From assembly GCA_041395325.1 (NCBI GenBank), contig JAWLAT010000010.1, positions 62,001 through 126,000 on the forward strand: DNA of 64,000 nt, in the 5' to 3' direction. Each line of letters starts with the position of its first letter. Position 1 is the stretch's first letter. The notes under the pieces were generated by a model. That model saw only the letters and a list, made by a program, of their open reading frames with translations. It did not search any database and had not been told where the DNA came from. Source of the stretch: JAWLAT01 sp041395325. GTDB lineage: Bacteria > Pseudomonadota > Gammaproteobacteria > Xanthomonadales > SZUA-5. Below, piece after piece: positions 1 through 8,245 of this stretch. The translations under genes were made by a program, and so were the position numbers.

Positions 1-228
1 CTCCAGATCACTGACATCGATCTGCTCGGGTGCCAGCTGCCGCTCCAGCCAGCCGTCGTAGCCCAATTCGGAGGCTTGTGCGAGTTCCTGCGGGCGGATA
101 CCAAAGCCCGTTCGATTGAGCAGCAGCACCAGCGGATCCGGCGCTGGCAGCGGTTGTCCAGCCTTGGCCGAACCTGACTCGGACTGACCCAGCCAGCGCT
201 CGAACAACGCGCGACGTGCAGTATTCAT
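1..228 (-). CDS. DUF1800 family protein, N-terminal fragment (runs off the left edge)
   Basis: The reverse strand reads without a stop from an ATG at 228 to base 1, giving 76 residues. After a charged N-terminus and a Pro-rich linker it has LLLNRTGFGIRP followed by a segment ending GYDGWLERQL, which is the typical opening of DUF1800 proteins. Family members are usually about 450-600 residues and are often followed by a DUF1501 gene; both would lie outside the window. A GGGGAG stretch just upstream of the ATG serves as ribosome binding site. The molecular role of the family is not established. The family call rests on a short N-terminal match. Confidence 0.7.
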   Translation of the reverse strand, partial: MNTARRALFERWLGQSESGSAKAGQPLPAPDPLVLLLNRTGFGIRPQELAQASELGYDGWLERQLAPEQIDVSDLE

Positions 229-363
229 CCCAGCTCCCCAGCCAGCGGCCCGATGCTCAGCTCAACGCAGCATGCCGCTGCCGGTTGACGAAGGCCAGCA
301 GCGGGCATGCAAGCGATAAGATCAAGGACCGGTCCCCGCTACACCACCGCCCGAGGAACTGCC

Positions 364-933
364 ATGCGACGCCTGCTGCTGATCGTGAGTCTGTTGCTGC
401 TGGGAACGCCTGTCCTGTCACAGTCCCCGCCGGTCGTTGGTACGGCAGTCCCAGAGACCGTTCTGGCCGATGGCCGCAGTTTGCCGGAGGTCGCGGCCGG
501 GCGCCCGATCGTCGTGCTGTTCTGGGCCAGCTGGTGCCCTTACTGCAAGGCACTGATGCCTCATCTGCAGAGCATGCTGGACGAATACACGCCTGAACGG
601 CTGGAAGTGCTGGCGATCAGCTTTCGCGAAGATGACCCTGACGATGCCCGCAAGCTGATCGATGCCCAGGGCTATGATTTCATCACCGAGTTCTCCGGCG
701 ACGCGCTGGCAGCCCGGTGGGGCGCGACCGGCACACCGAGGGTCTACCTGGTCGGCCCGGATGGCGTGCTGCTGTACGATCTGCAAGCTCACGAAAGCGA
801 GCCCTTTCGCCGTTATCTGACGGCGGCCAGCGGACACAGCGGCCGCGCGGCCCGCTCTGCCCCCCACCGTGCCGCCCAGCTGCGTCAGGCCATCGACGCG
901 GCGCTCACCACCGAGGAAGCCGCCAGCCCATGA
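364..933 (+). CDS. TlpA-like periplasmic thioredoxin
   Basis: This is a 189-residue exported thioredoxin-fold protein. Residues 1-19 form a signal peptide (MRRLLLIVSLLLL core, ending VLSQ). The redox motif WCPYC has Cys58 and Cys61, and GTPRVYLV further on supplies the cis-Pro loop. Such proteins reduce periplasmic disulfides, for instance in cytochrome c maturation; the substrate cannot be told from sequence. I chose the ATG at 364 over the upstream in-frame ATG at 307 because it begins the signal peptide and follows a GAGGAA ribosome binding site. Its stop overlaps the rraA start as ATGA, so the two are probably translationally coupled. Confidence 0.85.
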   Translation: MRRLLLIVSLLLLGTPVLSQSPPVVGTAVPETVLADGRSLPEVAAGRPIVVLFWASWCPYCKALMPHLQSMLDEYTPERLEVLAISFREDDPDDARKLIDAQGYDFITEFSGDALAARWGATGTPRVYLVGPDGVLLYDLQAHESEPFRRYLTAASGHSGRAARSAPHRAAQLRQAIDAALTTEEAASP

Positions 934-1418
934 GTTTTGCCACTGCCGATCTCAGCGATGCCCACCCGGAGGCCCGTTGCGCCGAGCCGCTGTTCCAGAG
1001 TTTCGGTGCCCGGCTGCGCTGTCATGGGCGAGCGCACACGCTGAAAGTCTACGAAGACAATTCGCTCGTGCGGGAGACACTGGAGCGGCCGGGCGAAGGC
1101 CGGGTTCTGGTCATTGATGGCGGCGGATCCGCGCGCTGCGCGCTGGTCGGCGGCAATCTGGCCGACCTCGCTGTCGCCAACGCATGGGCTGGCATCTGGC
1201 TGCATGGCTTCGTTCGCGACCGGGTCGAACTGGCCCAGGCGGAGGTTGCGATCCACGCACTGGGGAGCCATCCACGCAAGAGCAACAAGGGTCTGCACGG
1301 CGGTGCCGAGGGCCTGATCCTGCATTTCGCCGGGATTGCGATCGCGCCCGGCGAATGGGTCTATGCCGACGAAGATGGCATCGTGGTGGCCAGCTCGCCG
1401 ATCCACCTCGCCAGCTGA
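930..1418 (+). CDS. rraA: RraA family, regulator of ribonuclease E activity
   Basis: This 162-residue protein starts at the ATG overlapping the tlpA-like stop. The hallmarks of the family are the segment VLVIDGGGSARCALVGGNLA and the later GWVYADEDGIVV-like stretch (here GEWVYADEDGIVVA). RraA proteins are trimers that bind RNase E or its degradosome partners and inhibit RNA cleavage; some relatives are HMG/oxaloacetate aldolases, but the length and the ending fit RraA. It is cytosolic although its coupled neighbour is periplasmic, so the pairing is probably about expression and not shared function. The gene ends 3 bp from the end of the convergent gene at 1422. Confidence 0.85.
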   Translation: MSFATADLSDAHPEARCAEPLFQSFGARLRCHGRAHTLKVYEDNSLVRETLERPGEGRVLVIDGGGSARCALVGGNLADLAVANAWAGIWLHGFVRDRVELAQAEVAIHALGSHPRKSNKGLHGGAEGLILHFAGIAIAPGEWVYADEDGIVVASSPIHLAS

Positions 1419-1421
1419 GGG

Positions 1422-2660
1422 CTAAGGTTCGGCATTCGCCAGCGCAGCCTGCAGCGCCTGGCGCCAGTGGCGATCCGCCACCTCCGTCAGTTCCACCCGC
1501 GGCGTTTGGTGCCAGTCGGCGAAGCGCTGCAAGGTTCCGGCCAGTAGACGCACCGAGTTGGCCGCTGGCCTGCTACCGGCTTCGACATGCAGGCTGCGCA
1601 CCTCCATGACGCCATCGCTGCGATGGGCCTTGGCGTCCAAACGGCCGATCAGCCGTGACCCGAGCAGGACGGGCAGCACGAAGTAGCCCCAGATGCGCTT
1701 CTCGGCTGGCACATAGCACTCCAGCCGATAGTCGAAGTCGAACAGTTCCCGTGCCCGGCGGCGATCCCAGACCACCGGATCAAATGGCGACAACAGGCTG
1801 CAATGGGTGGCGCGCAAGCCACCGGCGGCGACTTGTTGCAGTGCCTCCCGATGGTCAATGTGGACGAAGCAGGGGCCCTCCAGGCCCTGCACACGCACCT
1901 CGAGCAAGCGCTCGGCCAGGCGCTCACGCAACTCTCCCTCGTCAACGCGCGGCTGCAGGCGATGGTAGTCGGCCAGCCAGGCAGGGCGGGCGACCCCCAG
2001 TGCGCGCACGGCATCCTCGATGAAGCGGCTGCGGACGTGGTCGGCCGGTGGCGGATTGCGCCAGCCATCCAACAGCGCCGAATCGCGCAGGACCCGCTCC
2101 GGCAGATCGTAGACCCGCTGAAAGGCCTGTCGGCGCGCCACCATCACGCGGCCCAGATGAAACAGCGCCTCCAGCCAGCGCTTTTCGGATTTCCAGCCCC
2201 ACCAGCCGCCCTGCCCCGGACCGGTGTCGGTGAAATCGACCGAACGACAGGCACCGGCGGCCGCGATTCGGGCTTCGACTGCCGCCATGCCCTCGGCATC
2301 TGACTGAGCACTGCGCTGGGCCATGCGATGCGCCCAGTGACCGCTGCGCTCATCCATATGCCGTCGATGCAGCGGCAGATCCTCGGCCGGCACAAAGCAG
2401 GCCTCGTGCGCCCAGCATTCACCAATCTGACCGGCTGCCAGCGCCTCGTCCAGCCAATCGCGGGAATAGTCGCCCAGGCGACTGTGCAGGACCAGATAGG
2501 GACTTCGAGAGACGATGTGGATCGTGTCGATCTGCAGCAACGCCAGGCGTCGAATGGTCGCGACCAGATCGCTCTTTCGTGCCCGTCGCCGTGATGGTCG
2601 CAGCAGTCCCTGAGCCGCCAGATGCAATCGACGAGCCTGACCCAGCGTCAATTCCAGCAC
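1422..2660 (-). CDS. AlkZ-like (YcaQ-type) DNA glycosylase, winged-helix protein
   Basis: The product is 412 residues, full length for the HTH_42/YcaQ family. An N-terminal winged-helix region is followed by LLQIDTIHIVSRSPYLVLHS; within it Gln43-Ile44-Asp45 matches the Q-hydrophobic-D catalytic motif of YcaQ-type enzymes, which remove alkylated bases and unhook interstrand crosslinks. The QxQ variant would instead suggest the biosynthetic-cluster type AlkZ. It is soluble with no signal peptide. The start is GTG at 2660, with GGAG six bases upstream; no in-frame ATG gives the conserved N-terminus. It lies 37 bp downstream of the lipase-like gene on the same strand and may be co-transcribed with it. 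Confidence 0.8.
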   Translation of the reverse strand: MLELTLGQARRLHLAAQGLLRPSRRRARKSDLVATIRRLALLQIDTIHIVSRSPYLVLHSRLGDYSRDWLDEALAAGQIGECWAHEACFVPAEDLPLHRRHMDERSGHWAHRMAQRSAQSDAEGMAAVEARIAAAGACRSVDFTDTGPGQGGWWGWKSEKRWLEALFHLGRVMVARRQAFQRVYDLPERVLRDSALLDGWRNPPPADHVRSRFIEDAVRALGVARPAWLADYHRLQPRVDEGELRERLAERLLEVRVQGLEGPCFVHIDHREALQQVAAGGLRATHCSLLSPFDPVVWDRRRARELFDFDYRLECYVPAEKRIWGYFVLPVLLGSRLIGRLDAKAHRSDGVMEVRSLHVEAGSRPAANSVRLLAGTLQRFADWHQTPRVELTEVADRHWRQALQAALANAEP

Positions 2661-2697
2661 CGTCGCTCCGAGTCATGTGGACGTCGGCGCAATGCTC

Positions 2698-3699
2698 TCA
2701 CATGGCTCTGGCGTAGGCGGCAGGCTGTGGCCGCTGCGCTGGCTGCAGCAGACGCCGCAGGCGCCGCTGATAGGTCCCCAGTGCGTGCGCATGGGCGGCC
2801 TGCACATACCAGTCCGACGCCGCCGACCAACCCGACCCTGTTGGCGACTCGATCGTGCTGGCGGTCGGGCAGTCGGCCGCCAGGGCGGGCTGCAGGGCGT
2901 CCAGCACACAACCGCCCGGCGGCTGACAGAACTGCGGACCGACACCGGAAAGCTCCCCGGTCAACACCTCGAATCGATCGCGCAACAACGCTGGCGGTGG
3001 CGTGCGGCCACCGGCCCGGCCCAACCAGCGCAGACCACCCCAGCAATAGGGCATGGGATCGTGACGACTGAGGCAGCGACCTTGACCAAGGCCATAGGCC
3101 GATTCGAGTCCTCGAGCGAAAACCCAGTCGCCAGCCGTGGGCGCGCCGAAACTGTGCACTCTGGAGCGCAGACGGCCGCGTCGGGCCATCTGCGTGTCCA
3201 GCCAGGGCGTCAGTACGCTGGCCAGGGCACCGGCGCGGCCATGGCCGCAAACCAGCAATTCCTCGGCTTCGCTCAAGGCGCGCAAGCCCTCCAGCAGACG
3301 CAGCTGGCCGTCCCGAATGCTGTTCAGCTGACGAACGTCGCCGAGAAAATGAGCCGAAATCTGCGCCCGCGGATCGAGGGCCCCATAGGGCCAGGGGACC
3401 ATGGCACCTGCCGCTTCAGGACCGTCGAGCCAGCGACACCAGTCGATCTCGGCGAAGGGCGAACCGACGCGATCATGCAAGCACAACCACACACGGCCAC
3501 GCTGACGCGGCTGTACCTCCTGAATCAGGGCCACCCGCCAATTCGCTGACTGACCGAACCAACGCAACGACCAACGCCCGGCAGCCGGCGCTGGCAACTG
3601 CAGCAGTGAGAGACGAACCGAGCCGGCCGTGGCCGAGTTCAGGCAGCCCAGCAGGTCTGCCGACACGCCGAGCAGCTCAAGCTCTTCCTGGCGGTTCAT
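2698..3699 (-). CDS. Class 3 lipase-like protein lacking the catalytic serine
   Basis: This 333-residue protein has the order of motifs seen in the lipase_3 alpha/beta-hydrolase family: a nucleophile-elbow segment CGHGRAGALA (residues 151-160), then SFGAPTAGDWVFA, then a RHDPMPYCW segment that corresponds to the catalytic-Asp loop. The elbow normally reads GHSLGG; here Gly154 takes the place of the serine, so ordinary lipase or esterase chemistry is unlikely. There is no signal peptide. The start is taken as the ATG at 3699; an in-frame GTG at 3774 would add 25 basic residues. The partner and role are unknown. It is divergent from the channel gene at 3874. Confidence 0.6.
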   Translation of the reverse strand: MNRQEELELLGVSADLLGCLNSATAGSVRLSLLQLPAPAAGRWSLRWFGQSANWRVALIQEVQPRQRGRVWLCLHDRVGSPFAEIDWCRWLDGPEAAGAMVPWPYGALDPRAQISAHFLGDVRQLNSIRDGQLRLLEGLRALSEAEELLVCGHGRAGALASVLTPWLDTQMARRGRLRSRVHSFGAPTAGDWVFARGLESAYGLGQGRCLSRHDPMPYCWGGLRWLGRAGGRTPPPALLRDRFEVLTGELSGVGPQFCQPPGGCVLDALQPALAADCPTASTIESPTGSGWSAASDWYVQAAHAHALGTYQRRLRRLLQPAQRPQPAAYARAM

Positions 3700-3839
3700 G
3701 CCCACCCGCTTCGCATCATGGCCGTCTCGCCTCCTTGCCCATGCACCAATCGTCCCGATCAGCTGGTTCTCCACTGCAAGACTGTCGCTGCAGCGGTGGA
3801 TCTCTCACCCGCAGCGAGAGCAGATCAGGTCGAGATTGC

Positions 3840-3845
3840 TATCCT
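3840..3845 (+). promoter_or_regulatory. Putative -10 element (TATCCT) for the channel gene
   Basis: TATCCT ends 28 bases before the ATG at 3874, the same position as -10-like hexamers before several other genes in this window. No convincing -35 box is visible. Confidence 0.3.
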
Positions 3846-3873
3846 CGAACGGTTTGTTGACGTGGAGATGCGA

Positions 3874-4926
3874 ATGCGCAGCGTGTTGGCCGTCTTGCTG
3901 TGGCTGCTGTCCGGTGGGATCTGCCACGCCGCGGGGCCCGAGCTGACCGTGGCGGTCCGGGTGGCGCCCCCTTTCGTGCTGGCCGGCGAGACGGGCTACC
4001 AGGGACTGGCCGTCGAGATGTTCGAGGAGATTGCCGCCGAGAATGGCTGGCAGTACCACTACGAAGCGGTGTCACTGCGCGACTTGCTGGATGGCGTCGC
4101 CGCCGGTCGCTATGACGTGGGCCTGGGTGCGCTGACAGTCAATGCCGAGCGTGAAGCCCGCATCGACTTCAGTCATCCGCTGACCAGCTCTGGCCTGACC
4201 GTCGCCGTCCAGTCGGAGGAACGCGCTGGCTGGCAATCCGTTGCGGCGGCACTGCTGTCGCCGGCATTCCTGCGCATCGCTGCGACCCTGTTTCTGCTGC
4301 TGCTGATACTGGGCACCCTGGTCTGGCTGGCCGAGCGGCGCCGCAACCCGGAACAATTCGGTGGCAAGGCCAGCGAGGGCATCGCTTCGGGCTTCTGGTG
4401 GGCCGCAGTGACCATGACCACGGTGGGCTATGGCGACAAGGCGCCGGTGACACTGGTGGGACGCCTGCTGGCGCTGTTGTGGATGATCGCCGCGCTGGTG
4501 GTGGTCTCCACCTTTACCGCAGCGATCACCAGCGCGTTGACTGTTGGCCAGCTCAGCGGACGGATCGAACGCATCGAGGACTTGCCGGGCAAGCGCCTGC
4601 TGACCGTGCGGGACAGTACCAGTGCGGCCTGGCTGCAATCGCACCACCTCAGCGCCGATCCGGTCGATGCCGTCGATGCGGCGTTGGACCAGCTTGCCGC
4701 CGGACGCGTGGATGCGGTGATTTACGACGAACCCTTGTTGCGCTGGACTATCGCCCAGCAGCATGGCGATCGCCTGCGGACGCTACCGCTGATTCTGGAA
4801 CGGCAGGACTACGCCCTGGCCACGCCGCCGGGGAGCGAGTTGCGAGAGGCCTTGAGCCGAGGTGTCCTGGAGCGTATCGCCGAGCCCCGCTGGCGCCAGC
4901 GGCTGGCCGATTTCGGCAGCCGCTGA
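3874..4926 (+). CDS. GluR0-like ligand-gated potassium channel (periplasmic binding domain interrupted by a pore)
   Basis: The 350-residue product has a signal peptide (1-19), then the first half of a type-3 solute-binding fold (about 22-112, with REARIDFSHP at 93-102, whose Arg is the usual amino-acid carboxylate contact). A membrane helix follows at 131-153, a pore loop with the potassium filter TVGYGD at 183-188, and a second helix at 196-222. The second half of the binding fold (about 236-345, with AVIYDEP carrying the second ligand-contact acid) closes the chain. This is the layout of cyanobacterial GluR0: an amino-acid sensor fused to a two-helix K+ channel, probably tetrameric in the inner membrane. 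GGAG with a 6-base spacer selects the ATG at 3874 over 3868. Confidence 0.85.
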   Translation: MRSVLAVLLWLLSGGICHAAGPELTVAVRVAPPFVLAGETGYQGLAVEMFEEIAAENGWQYHYEAVSLRDLLDGVAAGRYDVGLGALTVNAEREARIDFSHPLTSSGLTVAVQSEERAGWQSVAAALLSPAFLRIAATLFLLLLILGTLVWLAERRRNPEQFGGKASEGIASGFWWAAVTMTTVGYGDKAPVTLVGRLLALLWMIAALVVVSTFTAAITSALTVGQLSGRIERIEDLPGKRLLTVRDSTSAAWLQSHHLSADPVDAVDAALDQLAAGRVDAVIYDEPLLRWTIAQQHGDRLRTLPLILERQDYALATPPGSELREALSRGVLERIAEPRWRQRLADFGSR

Positions 4927-4976
4927 GGAGGCTCGACGACCAAACCCGGCGGGTTCGGCCGTCGGGCCCATGGCGT

Positions 4977-5480
4977 TCAACGCCGATCGAGCACGCTGTT
5001 CCATTCGGCCACGCGGTCGGCCTTGGCGGCCACGGCCGCATCAGCATCGCCCTCGATGCGCACACTGTTGATCCGATCACCCTGGCGGATGGCGTCGACC
5101 ACGGCCTGATCCTCCGCGCCCAGCACCTTGCCGAAGACCGTGTGTTTGCCGTCCAGCCACGGGCACGGCACGTGAGTGATGAAGAACTGGCTGCCGTTGG
5201 TGCCAGGACCGGCATTGGCCATCGACAACACGCCAGGACCGTCGTGGCGCAGATCGGCGCGGCATTCATCCTCAAAACGGTAGCCGGGGCCACCGCGACC
5301 GGAACCCTCCGGGCAGCCGCCCTGGATCATGAAATCGGCCAGCACGCGGTGGAAATTCAGGCCGTCATAGAAACCGCGGCGGGCGAGATTGACGAAGCTG
5401 GCGACCGTCAGCGGTGTCTGGTCGGCAAACAATTGCAGCCGGATGGGCCCACGGGCGGTGTCGAAAATCGCTGTCAGCAT
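4977..5480 (-). CDS. ppiB: Peptidyl-prolyl cis-trans isomerase B (cyclophilin)
   Basis: At 167 residues without a signal peptide, this is a single-domain cytosolic cyclophilin that catalyses isomerisation of X-Pro bonds. The active-site strand FHRVLADFMIQGG, the loop SMANAGPGTNGSQFFITH and the C-terminal HTVFGKV are all intact, so it should be active. It starts at ATG 5480 and is convergent with the channel gene, 50 bp apart. A second, divergent cyclophilin lies at 20156. Confidence 0.95.
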   Translation of the reverse strand: MLTAIFDTARGPIRLQLFADQTPLTVASFVNLARRGFYDGLNFHRVLADFMIQGGCPEGSGRGGPGYRFEDECRADLRHDGPGVLSMANAGPGTNGSQFFITHVPCPWLDGKHTVFGKVLGAEDQAVVDAIRQGDRINSVRIEGDADAAVAAKADRVAEWNSVLDRR

Positions 5481-5661
5481 GGCCTGAGCTGTCCTGTTTT
5501 ATCGGGGTCGCGACTGTATCGCGACTTCGCGATGGCTGCAGCATCGCACTCGTGAAGGCAGCAAAGCCAGGATCGGCGTGTATCAGAACTTGCGCTGAGG
5601 TTAGGATTTCGTGAACATCGACCCTGTTCGCGTTGCCACACGCCCAGCCCAAGGAACCGCC

Positions 5662-6153
5662 ATGTCCCGCACCCTGCAGAGTCTGCTCTTCGTCCTCCTG
5701 GCCAGTGTCGGCCTGACGGCCTGCCAGCAGGGTGACGAGGCAGCCGCACCGGCCGCGACCGAAACGGCCCCGATGGTGGCACCGGCCAATGAGGACAACG
5801 ACGCCTGGAAGAAGTACCTCGCCGAGGTCGTCAAGTCCTATGTGCCGGCCGGTCAGAGTGCGCGCCTCTATGTGACCTTCGCCGCCTTTGGGCAGGATGA
5901 AGAGAAGACCGAGCGGATGATCGACAACACTGCGACGTTTGTCTCGACCGGTATCGCCAAGGGCACCTTCCTGGCCTTCGGCGGCAATTCCGAGTTGGCC
6001 GGCAATGTGGTTGAGGCAGGATTTGCCGACATCCAGGAAGGCAAGCTGGAGGGTGTCACCGTGCTGTTCGTCGGCACGCCGGAAGATGGCGAGCGTGCCA
6101 AGGCAGCCATCGAACCGTGGGGCGCCACCTACGTCTTCCATTCGATTCGCTGA
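5662..6153 (+). CDS. Lipoprotein of unknown function
   Basis: The 163-residue product starts with a lipoprotein signal, LLASVGLTAC, placing the lipidated Cys at 21, followed by an Ala/Pro/Thr-rich linker. The folded part (about residues 44-163) has no motif I recognise. AAGGAA lies 8 bases ahead of the chosen ATG at 5662. It stands alone, divergent from ppiB, and is followed by a strong hairpin. I assign no function. Confidence 0.75.
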   Translation: MSRTLQSLLFVLLASVGLTACQQGDEAAAPAATETAPMVAPANEDNDAWKKYLAEVVKSYVPAGQSARLYVTFAAFGQDEEKTERMIDNTATFVSTGIAKGTFLAFGGNSELAGNVVEAGFADIQEGKLEGVTVLFVGTPEDGERAKAAIEPWGATYVFHSIR

Positions 6154-6161
6154 ATCTCGGC

Positions 6162-6182
6162 CCCGGGATCGATGATCCCGGG
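6162..6182 (+). terminator. Hairpin downstream of the lipoprotein gene
   Basis: CCCGGGATC and GATCCCGGG form a perfect 9-bp stem around a 3-base loop, starting 9 bases after the stop codon. There is no T tract, so termination strength is uncertain. Confidence 0.5.
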
Positions 6183-6209
6183 CGCCTCCGCCGGGTCTGG
6201 TGCAGCCGC

Positions 6210-6215
6210 TATACT
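6210..6215 (+). promoter_or_regulatory. Putative -10 element (TATACT) for the ferredoxin-ggt pair
   Basis: TATACT sits between the terminator-like hairpin and the ferredoxin start at 6271. It is the best -10 match in this gap; the -35 region is GC-rich and not recognisable. Confidence 0.35.
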
Positions 6216-6270
6216 TCCGGCCCGCCGGGCGGCCGCCGCCCGGCCCTGTTCATTCGGGCCAACCTGATCG

Positions 6271-6528
6271 ATGGCGCTGTACATCACCGACCAGTGCGTG
6301 AATTGCGATGTGTGCGAACCGGTCTGTCCGAATCGCGCGATTCAGTTCGGCCAGAAGATCTATGAGATCGACCCTGGCCGCTGCACCGAGTGCGTGGGCC
6401 ATTTCCCCGAACCCCAATGTGTCGACGTCTGCCCGGTTGAGTGCATCCTCCTCGACCCGCAGCATGTCGAAAGCCCCACCGAACTGGCCGCCAAGGCGGA
6501 CCGCCTGAACGCCGAGGAGGCCGCCTGA
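6271..6528 (+). CDS. yfhL: YfhL family 2[4Fe-4S] ferredoxin
   Basis: This is an 85-residue soluble ferredoxin. The first cluster motif is CVNCDVCEPVCP; the second is the family's unusual CTECVGHFPEPQCVDVCP, with extra residues inside the binding loop. It carries electrons at low potential, but no partner can be named. The stop overlaps the ATG of ggt (TGATG at 6526-6530), and GAGGAGG near its end is the ribosome binding site for ggt, so the two are coupled although ggt is exported. Confidence 0.9.
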   Translation: MALYITDQCVNCDVCEPVCPNRAIQFGQKIYEIDPGRCTECVGHFPEPQCVDVCPVECILLDPQHVESPTELAAKADRLNAEEAA

Positions 6529-8204
6529 TGCGTCGAGTGCCGATTGTCTGTCTTGTTTTCCTGTGCCTGTTTGCCACCGTTGGGCAGGCGGCAGACATGC
6601 CACCGCAGGCCGGCATCGCCAGTGCCAATGCGCTGGCCACTGACGCCGGTCACGAGATCCTTGCCGCTGGCGGCAATGCCTTCGATGCCGCCGTGGCGGT
6701 GGCTTCCGTTCTGGGCGTGGTCGAGCCGGAAAGCTCGGGTTTCGGTGGCGGTGGGTTCTTTCTGTTGCATGTGGCTGGCGAGAACCGCCAGGTCATGATC
6801 GATGCACGCGAAATGGCGCCCCTGGCCGCCACGCGCGACATGTATCTGGACGAGAAGGGTGAAGCCGTCCGCGAGCGATCGGTCAATGGCCCGCTTGCGG
6901 CCGCCATTCCGGGTCAACCGGCGGGACTGGTACATCTGGCCCAACACTACGGGCGGCTACCGCTCAGTCGCAGCCTGCAACCGGCCATTCGCATTGCCCG
7001 CGAAGGATTTCCCTTCAGCCGCAAGAACAACGCCTTGCTGGGCTACCGGGCCAAGGTCATGGCGGGCTGGCCCGCGGCTACCGAGGCCTTCCTGCGCGAT
7101 GGCGAGGCCGCTGCCGCTGGTACGCTGATCCGCCAGCCGGACCTGGCCCGCACACTGCAGCGGCTGGCTGACCAGGGATTCGACGGCTTCTACACCGGCG
7201 AGACCGCACAGGCGCTGGTCGACGGCACCCGCGCGGCGGGTGGCATCTGGCAGATGGAAGATCTGGCCGGCTATCAGGTGGTGGAGCGCGAACCGTTGCG
7301 CACCCGCCATGGCGCCTATGAGGTGATCACTGCGCCACCGCCATCATCCGGCGGCGTGGCGCTGGCCACGATCTTCAATGTGCTGGAGGGATTTCCGTCC
7401 GCCCGGCGCAAAGGGGTGACAGGCACGCACCTGCTGATCGAGGCCATGCGCCGGGCCTACCGCGACCGGGCGATCTATCTGGGCGACCCGGATTTCGTCG
7501 AAGTCCCCACCGCCATGTTGGGACACCCTTACTATGCCGCCGGATTGCGGGCATCGATCCGCACCGACCGCGCCACCCCGAGCGACGCCTTGCCGGGCAT
7601 CGAGGCCGATCCAGCCGGCACCGACACGACGCATTTCTCGATCATCGATCGCGAAGGCAATCTGGTTGCCGCCACGCTGAGCGTCAACCTGCCCTACGGC
7701 AGTGCCTTCATGCCGCCGGGCACCGGCGTGCTGCTGAACAACGAGATGGACGACTTTTCGGCCAAGGCGGGCACACCCAACGCCTATGGTCTGGTCGGCG
7801 AGGACGCCAATGCGATCGCGCCACGCAAGCGCCCCTTGTCCTCGATGACGCCCACCTTCCTGTTGGGGCCTGAGCGCAGTATCGCCATCGGCACGCCTGG
7901 AGGCAGTCGCATCATCACGATGGTGCTGCTCGGATCGCTGACACTGATTGATGGTGGCAGCGCCGAGGAAGCGGTCAGCCGTCGCCGTATTCACCATCAG
8001 TATCTGCCGGATGTGGTGTCGACCGAACCCGGCGCGCTGGATGCCGAAACGACTGCGGCCCTGACAGCCATGGGACACGTCATCTCGGCCAACGAGCGTG
8101 AGTGGGGCAACATGCATGTGGTGGTCTGGAACCGCCAGGCCAACAGCGTCGAGGCCGCCAGCGATCCACGCTGGGGCGACGTGGCCAAGGCCAGTGTCCA
8201 ATAG
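6528..8204 (+). CDS. ggt: Gamma-glutamyltransferase
   Basis: A 558-residue precursor with a signal peptide (1-22). GGT enzymes self-cleave into two subunits and then transfer or hydrolyse the gamma-glutamyl group of glutathione in the periplasm. The cleavage site and nucleophile are visible in DTTHFSIID, with Thr367 the new N-terminal Thr of the small subunit; LSVNLPYGSAF and the PLSSMTP segment later on are family signatures, and GTPGGSRI supplies the oxyanion glycines. Length and motif order are normal. The upstream ferredoxin overlaps it. A DUF4920 gene follows 41 bp later on the same strand. Confidence 0.93.
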   Translation: MRRVPIVCLVFLCLFATVGQAADMPPQAGIASANALATDAGHEILAAGGNAFDAAVAVASVLGVVEPESSGFGGGGFFLLHVAGENRQVMIDAREMAPLAATRDMYLDEKGEAVRERSVNGPLAAAIPGQPAGLVHLAQHYGRLPLSRSLQPAIRIAREGFPFSRKNNALLGYRAKVMAGWPAATEAFLRDGEAAAAGTLIRQPDLARTLQRLADQGFDGFYTGETAQALVDGTRAAGGIWQMEDLAGYQVVEREPLRTRHGAYEVITAPPPSSGGVALATIFNVLEGFPSARRKGVTGTHLLIEAMRRAYRDRAIYLGDPDFVEVPTAMLGHPYYAAGLRASIRTDRATPSDALPGIEADPAGTDTTHFSIIDREGNLVAATLSVNLPYGSAFMPPGTGVLLNNEMDDFSAKAGTPNAYGLVGEDANAIAPRKRPLSSMTPTFLLGPERSIAIGTPGGSRIITMVLLGSLTLIDGGSAEEAVSRRRIHHQYLPDVVSTEPGALDAETTAALTAMGHVISANEREWGNMHVVVWNRQANSVEAASDPRWGDVAKASVQ

Positions 8205-8245
8205 CCTCAGCCCTCTTCTTCAATACCAACCCTGGAATCACAACG

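Noticed and set aside
6441..6527. Upstream extension of ggt in the ferredoxin gene
   Set aside because: The extension is basic and overlaps the ferredoxin, while the ATG at 6528 opens a signal peptide after GAGGAGG.
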